The notes under the pieces were generated by a model. It was not told the DNA's origin and searched no databases. It saw only the letters and a program-made list of their open reading frames with translations. Below are positions 1-4,770 of a DNA stretch of 6,291 bases, in pieces; positions within the stretch are counted from its first letter, which is position 1, and every line of letters begins with the position of its first letter. This DNA comes from Acidobacteriota bacterium (GTDB lineage Bacteria > Acidobacteriota > Polarisedimenticolia > Gp22-AA2): positions 1-6,291 of the forward strand of contig JACOUZ010000150.1 of assembly GCA_016177515.1 (NCBI GenBank). The letters are read 5' to 3'. The translations under genes were made by a program, and so were the position numbers.

Positions 1-566
1 CAGAAGGCGAATCTCATCAGAAGGCGTCCGTCCTTGCGATCGAACGACAGCGGCCCGTCCTGGAAATGGGAGCTCCCCAGCTCGTCATGGACGGCGCGGA
101 CCACCATGTCGCTCTCGCGGGCGGAGACCTGGTAGGACACGACGCGACACTTGAGTCCCAGCCTCTTCTCCACCGGGCCCAGCAGGCGCAGGACCAGAAG
201 CGCCAAGACGGTCCCGGTGACCGCCAGGTCATACCTCTCCAGGGCGACGGTCATGCCCAGGGCTCCGTTGACCCAGATGAGGGCGGCGGTGGTGAGCCCG
301 CGGACGGTGCCACGATGCTGGAGGATCACCCCGGCCCCGAGGAAGCCGAGGCCCGTGACGACGTTCGCGGCGACGCGTCCCGTCTCGGCGCCGCTCATCG
401 ATCGACCGGCCATGACGAACAGCACCGTCCCGACGATGATCAGCAACTGCATCCTGAGGCCGGCGTGGCTGTGGGACATCTCCCGCTCCAGGCCGAGCGC
501 CGTCCCGATGGCCGTCGCGACCGCGAGCGACAGGAGGATGTGTGGGAGCAGCAGCGCCTCGAGCAC
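1..566 (-). CDS. MgtC/SapB family membrane protein (3' end beyond window)
   Basis: Inner-membrane protein of the MgtC/SapB family; the gene runs off the left edge after 188 codons, against about 220-240 residues in usual full-length members. From the GTG start, residues 1-24 form the first hydrophobic helix leading into GLERE (25-29). Next come AGLRMQ (35-40), a hydrophobic helix (41-53), the family core TGLGFLGAGVIL (71-82) and VRGLTTAALIWVNGALGM (88-105), then a last helix (about 113-130). From about 140 a soluble ACT-like C-terminal domain begins and is cut by the edge. The GTG start is chosen because AGGAGG lies 8 nt upstream and the reading frame opens just after the stop of the Clp-type ATPase gene, with a 12-nt gap, so the two are probably co-transcribed. 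Known MgtC proteins act in low-magnesium or acid adaptation and modulate ATP synthase; whether this member does so is unknown. Family assignment is secure. Confidence 0.9.
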   Translation of the reverse strand, partial: MLEALLLPHILLSLAVATAIGTALGLEREMSHSHAGLRMQLLIIVGTVLFVMAGRSMSGAETGRVAANVVTGLGFLGAGVILQHRGTVRGLTTAALIWVNGALGMTVALERYDLAVTGTVLALLVLRLLGPVEKRLGLKCRVVSYQVSARESDMVVRAVHDELGSSHFQDGPLSFDRKDGRLLMRFAF

Positions 567-574
567 CTCGGACT

Positions 575-580
575 CCTCCT
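575..580 (-). promoter_or_regulatory. Shine-Dalgarno of the MgtC-family gene
   Basis: On the minus strand AGGAGG sits 8 nt before the GTG at 566 and overlaps the TAG stop codon (579-581) of the upstream ATPase gene. It decides the GTG start and implies translational coupling. Confidence 0.8.
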
Positions 581-1778
581 ACCCGATCAGGGAACCCGCC
601 GTTCCCTGACGCCGAAAGAACGCGACCCGGTCCTCGACTCTGTGGACCTCGACCACGTCCCCCGGCTTGATCCTCCGGGAGGCGATGAGCCGAGACAGCG
701 CGTCGACAATCTCCCGCTCCATGGCCCGGCGGAGCGGCCGCGCGCCGAAGCGAGGATCCAGCCCCCGGTCGATGATCAGGCTTTTGGCCTCGGGACTGAC
801 CCGGATCAGGATCGGCACGCCAGCCTGCGTGAGGGCGCGCCCGTGGATGTCCGCCAGGATCGTGTCGAAGATGCGCTCCAGGTGAACCCGCTCCAGTGGC
901 GAGTAGACGAGGATCTCGTCGAAGCGGTTCAGGAATTCCAGCGGGAAGGTCGCACGCGCGGCGGCCAGAGCGGTCTCCCGAATCGAGGGGGCCTTCGGGC
1001 GGGACGGCTCGGCCGCCGTGACAAAGCCGACGGACCGGCGATGGAGGAGCGTTCCCATCTCCGCCCCGCCGACGTTGGAGGTCATCAGGATGATGGAGCG
1101 GGTGAAATCGGTCGTCGAGTTGTTGCCGAGCGTGAGCATCCCCTCCTCGAGGATCCCCAGCAGGGCGTTCCAGACGGTCGGGTGCGCCTTCTCGATCTCA
1201 TCGAACAGGACGATTGACGGGCCGCGGTCGGGTTCCGGCGCGGACGCGCCCTCGTCCGTTCGCCGCGGTTTCGTGGCGTCCGGGCCGGAGGCGTCGCGCG
1301 GCCACGGGAGCGGGTGATCGATTCGGCTCTGACTGAGAAGGGGCTCGATGTCGCCGCCGGCGTAGCCGGGAGGAGACCCGAGAAGCTTGGAGATCTCATG
1401 TCCCTGGGCGTACTCCTGGCAGTTGACGCGGGTGAATGCCCGTTCCAAGCCACGGAGGGCCGCGGTCAGCGCCCTGGCGGTTTCGGTCTTGCCGACGCCG
1501 GTGGGTCCCAGCAGAAGAACGGTCAGAAGAGGCCGTGAAGGGTCCCGCAGACCTGAGAGAACCCGGGAGTAGGAGCAGACCAACCTGTCGATCGACTCAT
1601 CCTGGCCCACGATCCGGCTCCTCAGGTCCTGATCGAGGGTGCGTGTCCCGTCGAAGAGGCATCCGGCTTCCAGGGGAACATGTCCCGAAGAGGGTATCGC
1701 GGTGGTTGCGACTGCCGTTTCAGGTGTCCTGGCTGAAGGTCGGGATTTCCTCGGCTCCCTCGAGATCGGCGTGCTCAT
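579..1778 (-). CDS. Single-domain Clp-type AAA+ ATPase (AAA_2, ClpC/ClpA D2-like)
   Basis: Cytoplasmic AAA+ unfoldase-like ATPase of 399 residues, corresponding only to the second (D2) module of ClpA/ClpB/ClpC; the N-domain and first AAA module are absent. After a polar N-terminal stretch come IVGQDE (56-61), Walker A GPTGVGKT (91-98), the pore loop GSPPGYAG (134-141) with its aromatic Tyr, Walker B IVLFDE (189-194), sensor 1 MTSNVGG (232-238), VGF (250-252) at the place of the ClpP-docking loop of ClpA/ClpC, the arginine finger in FLNRFDE (282-288), and sensor 2 GARPLRR (345-351) in the C-terminal small domain. A charged, Pro/Ala-rich insertion (about 154-186) replaces the short turn before Walker B. 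All catalytic positions are present, so it should be active. The ATG at 1778 is preferred over an upstream TTG (1805) because GGAGGTGA lies 5 nt before it. First gene of an operon with the MgtC-family gene. Substrates are unknown; it is not a ClpB disaggregase. Confidence 0.92.
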   Translation of the reverse strand: MSTPISREPRKSRPSARTPETAVATTAIPSSGHVPLEAGCLFDGTRTLDQDLRSRIVGQDESIDRLVCSYSRVLSGLRDPSRPLLTVLLLGPTGVGKTETARALTAALRGLERAFTRVNCQEYAQGHEISKLLGSPPGYAGGDIEPLLSQSRIDHPLPWPRDASGPDATKPRRTDEGASAPEPDRGPSIVLFDEIEKAHPTVWNALLGILEEGMLTLGNNSTTDFTRSIILMTSNVGGAEMGTLLHRRSVGFVTAAEPSRPKAPSIRETALAAARATFPLEFLNRFDEILVYSPLERVHLERIFDTILADIHGRALTQAGVPILIRVSPEAKSLIIDRGLDPRFGARPLRRAMEREIVDALSRLIASRRIKPGDVVEVHRVEDRVAFFRRQGTAGSLIG

Positions 1779-1783
1779 CGCAC

Positions 1784-1791
1784 TCACCTCC
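1784..1791 (-). promoter_or_regulatory. Shine-Dalgarno of the Clp-type ATPase gene
   Basis: Minus-strand GGAGGTGA, an extended match to the anti-SD, ends 5 nt before the ATG at 1776-1778. It settles the start in favour of this ATG over the TTG nine codons upstream. Confidence 0.8.
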
Positions 1792-1889
1792 GGCTGCGCT
1801 GTCAAAATGTCTCCCGACCGGCCCGGACGTTACAACCCGACGGCTCCGGTGGACCCGTTCGGGACGGGGAAGGCGGCGCCCGGCCAGAG

Positions 1890-2190
1890 ATGGGCTTGAC
1901 CGGATCGCTCAGGAGTGAGATAAGACAGCGGTGTATCGCGGTCACGGGCTTGGACCGCGCCGCCCCAGCGGCCCCCGCGCGTGGCGACACAGGGGTCGGG
2001 GCGGAGCCGGGCCCCATCCATTTCGATGACCGACTCGAATCGGTGCTGGTGGAGGCCCGTCGGGCGAGCCAACCGGTCGTGCTCGTCTTCGGGGCCGTCT
2101 GGTGCCCCAATTGCCGCCAGCCGAGGGAGGGGGCTCTCGCAGCGGCGGAGGTGCGCGCCCTGGCCGATCGGTTCCGCTGGGTCTCGATCC
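1890..2190 (+). pseudogene. Thioredoxin-fold gene, truncated after its CxxC half
   Basis: The frame opened by the ATG at 1890 encodes a recognisable thioredoxin N-half: a leader of about 40 low-complexity residues, then FDDRLESVLVEARRASQ, the beta strand PVVLVFGAV, the redox motif WCPNC (residues 71-75) and the following helix up to RFRWVSI (residue 100, base 2189). A working thioredoxin fold would continue with a further strand, the cis-proline loop and a last helix; none of these follows. Instead the DNA changes at about 2190 into a different gene in another frame, and this frame runs on as unrelated residues to a stop at 2268-2270. The true start is unclear: no Shine-Dalgarno precedes 1890. 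Thioredoxin homology begins at about 2010. A functional product is unlikely because the cis-Pro half is missing. Confidence 0.75.
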
Positions 2191-2193
2191 TGA

Positions 2194-2664
2194 GCCAACG
2201 GCGGGAGCGACTATCAGCTCGATTTCGAGACCCTCGATTTCAGCGTCGCGGTGGCCTACGGCCTCAGTGACGTCCTGCAGTTCGAGGCGGCCTTCGAGGA
2301 TCGCAGCCGCTGCGGCGGGGAGATGGACGAGTTCATCCAGGGGTTCCACGATCTGTTCTGGATCGAACAGAACGGGCGGGATCAGGTGGCGAAGGGGCTG
2401 TTCCGCTTCGACCTGAACCCGGGAGGCGGCCGGACGCCGGTGTCGCTCGACGCGTCGGACCGCGGGTTGTTCTCGCGCAATGTCCAGGTCGCGCTGCAGC
2501 ACAACGTCTCGTGCGGCGGCCGGCGTTCGCCTGGGCGTTCACCGCCCGGCTCGAGACGGCCGGCGGGGACGAGCTTGACGGCGGGCGGCCTCCTGGAGAA
2601 CCTGGTGGAGTTCGACAACAGCCCCGACTTTGGGGTCCACATCGGCCTGAGCCACCGCTATTGA
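2194..2664 (+). pseudogene. DUF3187-like outer-membrane protein remnant
   Basis: Tail portion of a beta-barrel-type protein that I match, from memory of the family, to DUF3187 (function unknown). The first segment, in the frame of 2251, carries alternating strands such as YQLDFETLDFSVAVAYG and the hallmark FIQGFHDLFWI followed by GRDQ, up to about 2517. Homology then slips into another frame (PAFAWAFTARLETAGGDELDGG, about 2517-2582), and returns to the first frame at 2587 with LLENLVEFDNSPDFGVHIG and a terminal HRY. The C-terminal aromatic residue fits an outer-membrane barrel. Missing are the signal peptide and N-terminal third (upstream of 2194 the frame is closed by TGA at 2191), and, judging by family length, roughly a hundred or more residues between DELDGG and LLENL. 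Thus it has a 5' truncation, a small indel and an internal deletion. A GTG at 2251 could in principle start translation, but the product would be neither exported nor complete. Confidence 0.7.
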
Positions 2665-3565
2665 GGTGGCGGGGACTCTCCCTTCGGGGCCGGAGTCGGC
2701 GCGGGGGCCGGCGGGGGGCGCGGCGGCCCCGGAGGGCGTGGCGGGGGCGTCCGCCGGCGCGGCCGGCCCGTCGAGCCGCCGCACGGAAGCGATCTGCCGC
2801 GCGAACACGGCCGGGTCGGTGGTTGGAAGCTCGCACACCCGCTGCTCGCACACGTAGGCGGTCGGTTTGCCCCGCAGCGGCGCCTTCTCCGCCACCAGCG
2901 GCACCAGCCGCGCCAGCGCCTTCAGGTCGTCCCTCTCCTTCACCACGGCGACCACGCGGTTCGGCACGAACGCGCGGCGCAGCTCGGCGAGCAGCGGCTC
3001 CGCCGCCGCGCCGGGGAGGAGGCCGGGGTGACGATGATGATCTGCTTGGGCATGTCGGTCATGAAATCGACTGCCAGGAACATCTCGGACAGCGCCGACG
3101 GGGCGCGCTCGAAGACCGTCGCGAACGCCTCCAGGGTCCGCGCGGCGGGCCGCCGGTAGCGGTCGTCGGTGGTCGGCTCGTGGAGCCGCAGTAGGTTGAG
3201 GACGGCGATCGAGTTCCCCGACGGCTCGGCGCCGTCGTAGGACGGCTTCTCCCGTCCCAGAAGCGCCTCGTGGTCGTCGCTGGTCATGAAGACTTCCCCG
3301 AGCGTCATCGCCGCCCGGGCGTGGGCCGAGATCATCAGCCCGTTCCACGCCGTCAGGATCTTCTCGTCGCGCAGCGGCGGGGGCCGTTTCGCCCGCTCGC
3401 GATAGAGCACCTCGCGGGCCGCGTCGATCGTCGCGCGCAGCGCGGGGGGTATCAGCCCGAGCGCGCCCGCCGCCTCGTCGAGCGGCCGCGGGACGTTGAG
3501 GATGCTGCGCCCCTCAAAGTTCCCGCCCGGCCTCACGCCGTAGTACGCGGAGACGATGCGCGGCC
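2658..3565 (-). pseudogene. DUF255/YyaL-type (SPATA20-like) protein, C-terminal remnant
   Basis: C-terminal part of the large family with an N-terminal thioredoxin-like DUF255 domain and an (alpha/alpha)6-barrel, normally about 600-750 residues. Homology starts at about 3565 with SAYYGVRPGGNFEGR and ILNVPRP, then DEKILTAWNGLMISAHARA. After TLGE (about 3295) it jumps in frame to VFMTSDDHEALLGREKPSYDG, skipping about a hundred residues of the barrel that relatives have here. AEPSGN and LNLLRLHE follow. At about 3012-3030 the frame shifts by what looks like one lost base, continuing with AEPLLAELRRAFVPNRV and GKPTAYVCEQRVCELPTTDP. In the Pro/Ala-rich tail a second shift would restore the first frame and give a proline-rich end (KGESPPPQ) with TAG at 2658-2660; without it the frame reads on to about 2539. 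The DUF255 domain and any start codon are missing, since TAG lies just upstream of the homology. Its 3' end abuts the DUF3187-like remnant convergently. Confidence 0.8.
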
Positions 3566-3710
3566 TCTAAAGTGTAAGGAATTCTATCACCCCTCTGGCC
3601 ATCGGAGCAGTGCGCACGGGTCCGCGGGATCTCCGATCGCCGCCCCCCAGACCGGCAGGTTCCTCGCGGGCCCGCTCATCCGGCGGCACGCCCCACCGTG
3701 GCGGCGCCGG

Positions 3711-3758
3711 CCCGGATGTTTTCCATCCCGCGCCTGTTCCATCCCGGATGTTTTCCGC
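3711..3758. repeat. Three-copy 16-bp tandem repeat
   Basis: Three consecutive 16-bp units: CCCGGATGTTTTCCAT (3711-3726), CCCGCGCCTGTTCCAT (3727-3742) and CCCGGATGTTTTCCGC (3743-3758). Units 1 and 3 agree at 14 of 16 positions; units 1 and 2 at 11 of 16. It lies in the gene-free stretch 3568-3793 downstream of the nucleotidyltransferase gene. No function can be assigned; it could be a slippage product or a set of protein-binding sites. Confidence 0.75.
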
Positions 3759-3770
3759 CGCCATGGCGGC
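3757..3770. repeat. 14-bp perfect palindrome
   Basis: GCCGCCATGGCGGC is a perfect inverted repeat with no spacer, beginning inside the last unit of the 16-bp tandem repeat. With no loop it is more like a dimeric protein-binding site than a transcript hairpin, but in GC-rich DNA it may be chance. Confidence 0.5.
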
Positions 3771-3779
3771 CGGCGGACG

Positions 3780-3800
3780 GGTGTGATCCTCTGTCACACC
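3780..3800 (-). terminator. Hairpin over the nucleotidyltransferase stop codon
   Basis: GGTGTGA and TCACACC form a 7-bp stem around a 7-nt loop; one arm contains the last Val codon and the TGA stop of the nucleotidyltransferase gene. No T-tract follows on the minus strand, so classic intrinsic termination is doubtful. It may protect the 3' end or be incidental. Confidence 0.3.
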
Positions 3801-4381
3801 TGGTCCATGACCTGACCCATCGCCCGGTGAAGAAGGTCGGAGACCCTGAGCACCGTCGCCTTGTCCAGCAGATAGGCCCGGTCCAGACGATCCCCCTGGA
3901 CGAGGATGATCCCGCGAATGTCATTCCACTGCCGTTCCGAAACCTCGTTTCCCATCCGGTACCACCTCAACTTCTGCAGGAGGATGTCTTCGGGCGTGTG
4001 GACGTACAGCCAGGCCTCCGGATCGCCCGAGACCTTGACTCGCTGCCGGCGCCCCATCTGCTCTTTGTCGACTGGAGAGCCACCGCAGATGAAGAGGTCC
4101 ACTTTCGTGGAGGTCGCGTTGTGGATCATGTTGGCGCTCGAACGATCCCGGACGGCGCGACGGATGACGTCGGCATCGGCATGGAAGCGGTCCCCCAGCA
4201 GGGATATCAGCGGCTCGACGTCCTTCTCGGTCAACTCGACGACCAGGTCAACGTCGACCGTCGAGCGGGGCTCCCCGCTGACTGCGCTCGCCAGCGAGCC
4301 TCCGACAAGATAGCGGACGCCGCAGGCATCCAGCGCCTCCGCGACGATAAGGGCGACGCGGATCGTGTCGGAAGCCACCAT
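3794..4381 (-). CDS. DUF6036-like nucleotidyltransferase (toxin-antitoxin-like pair)
   Basis: Cytoplasmic protein of 195 residues with the signature of polymerase-beta-type nucleotidyltransferases: GGS at 27-29 in YLVGGSLAS, DVD at 43-45 in STVDVDLVVEL (the two metal-binding Asp), and a third acidic residue, Asp95, in KVDLF. The C-terminal part has PEDILLQKLRWYR (130-142), the helix seen in AbiEii/DUF6036-like relatives, then SERQWNDIRGI and RAYLLDKA. Length is normal for the stand-alone family and no key residue is missing. The ATG overlaps the TGA of the small upstream gene by one base (TGATG), so the two are translationally coupled. Such enzymes transfer nucleotides or nucleotide monophosphates to RNA or protein, and several are toxins or antitoxins; the substrate here is not known. 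The toxin-antitoxin reading rests on gene layout and family resemblance. Confidence 0.88.
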   Translation of the reverse strand: MVASDTIRVALIVAEALDACGVRYLVGGSLASAVSGEPRSTVDVDLVVELTEKDVEPLISLLGDRFHADADVIRRAVRDRSSANMIHNATSTKVDLFICGGSPVDKEQMGRRQRVKVSGDPEAWLYVHTPEDILLQKLRWYRMGNEVSERQWNDIRGIILVQGDRLDRAYLLDKATVLRVSDLLHRAMGQVMDQV

Positions 4382-4650
4382 CAGAGACCTTCGAGGCGTG
4401 CGGCCTGCGGATAGACCCGACAGGCCAGTTCGCGCCCCAGTTTCAGAATCGCGAGGCGCAGCAGGCACTCCTCCTCCGTCGCCCCGGGATGCCTCAACCG
4501 GATGCCGGCGAGCGACAACTCCTGCACGGCGCGGCTGATCTCGGTCACCGTACGCAGCTTCTCCATCGGTGACATGCGCCGCCACAATTCGATCTGTACC
4601 TGCTCCATTTCGGGCGATGTGTCGGAAGAGAGCAGAGCGGTGGTCCTCAT
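4381..4650 (-). CDS. Small helical partner protein of the nucleotidyltransferase
   Basis: An 89-residue soluble protein of unknown function. After a polar N-terminus (residues 1-12) it is almost wholly predicted helix: EMEQVQIELWRRMSPMEKLR (14-33), then TEISRAVQELSLAGIRLRHP (36-55) and ATEEECLLRLAILKLGREL (57-75). The pattern SPxEKL, LAGIRxRHP, EEExLLRL recurs, as far as I recall, in hypothetical proteins encoded next to nucleotidyltransferases of this kind. No DNA-binding ribbon or metal motif is evident. The ATG at 4650 is preferred to one 13 codons upstream because a perfect TATAAT box lies only 7 nt before it; the upstream ATG would lie outside the transcript. No Shine-Dalgarno is present, consistent with leaderless translation. 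The stop overlaps the nucleotidyltransferase start. It is a plausible antitoxin or binding partner; which gene is toxic cannot be told from sequence. Confidence 0.8.
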   Translation of the reverse strand: MRTTALLSSDTSPEMEQVQIELWRRMSPMEKLRTVTEISRAVQELSLAGIRLRHPGATEEECLLRLAILKLGRELACRVYPQAARLEGL

Positions 4651-4657
4651 GCGCGGA

Positions 4658-4663
4658 ATTATA
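4658..4663 (-). promoter_or_regulatory. -10 box for a leaderless transcript of the two-gene module
   Basis: Minus-strand TATAAT (6 of 6 consensus) ends 7 nt before the ATG at 4650, so transcription would begin at or next to the start codon. No convincing -35 is seen at 16-18 nt. The absence of a Shine-Dalgarno supports a leaderless mRNA. Confidence 0.6.
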
Positions 4664-4713
4664 GCGCTCGAACCCGTTCTCCGGCCCACCGAACGCCACG
4701 CCTGATGCCCCGG

Positions 4714-4742
4714 TAGACAGTCCCTCCCGCCGCGGCTAGAAT
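4714..4742 (+). promoter_or_regulatory. Sigma70-type promoter of the TPR gene
   Basis: TAGACA (4714-4719, 5 of 6 to TTGACA), a 17-nt spacer, and TAGAAT (4737-4742, 5 of 6 to TATAAT). Expected transcription start is near 4749, about 20 nt before the GTG at 4771. It diverges from the leaderless promoter at 4658-4663. Confidence 0.65.
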
Positions 4743-4770
4743 GCGGGCACTTTATGGTCTCGAACCAGCT

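Noticed and set aside
66..1217. Plus-strand open frame of 383 codons
   Set aside because: Antisense to the MgtC-family and Clp ATPase genes, both with clear motifs; low-complexity Arg/Gly/Asp composition produced by GC bias.
1800..1805. TTGACA (minus strand) as -35 of the ATPase promoter, and TTG as its start
   Set aside because: At 17-nt spacing the -10 would be TGCGAT, overlapping the ATG; the strong Shine-Dalgarno instead supports ATG 1778 and a promoter farther upstream that I cannot place.
1808..1899. Small plus-strand ORF of 30 codons in the divergent intergenic region
   Set aside because: No Shine-Dalgarno, no known similarity and no second line of support.
1896..1924. TTGACC-N17-GATAAG as promoter of the thioredoxin remnant
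   Set aside because: The -10 matches at only 4 of 6 positions, and it lies downstream of the only in-frame ATG, so it conflicts with the gene start.
2511..3194. Plus-strand open frame of 227 codons
   Set aside because: Only its first 24 or so codons match the DUF3187-like protein; the rest is antisense to the YyaL-type remnant and Arg/Pro-rich.
3711..3758. Possible short CRISPR array
   Set aside because: Units are contiguous 16-mers with no spacers and no cas genes nearby.
3567..3797. Minus-strand ORF of 76 codons in the stretch 3568-3793
   Set aside because: It reads through the 16-bp tandem repeat and palindrome, has no Shine-Dalgarno and no recognisable domain.
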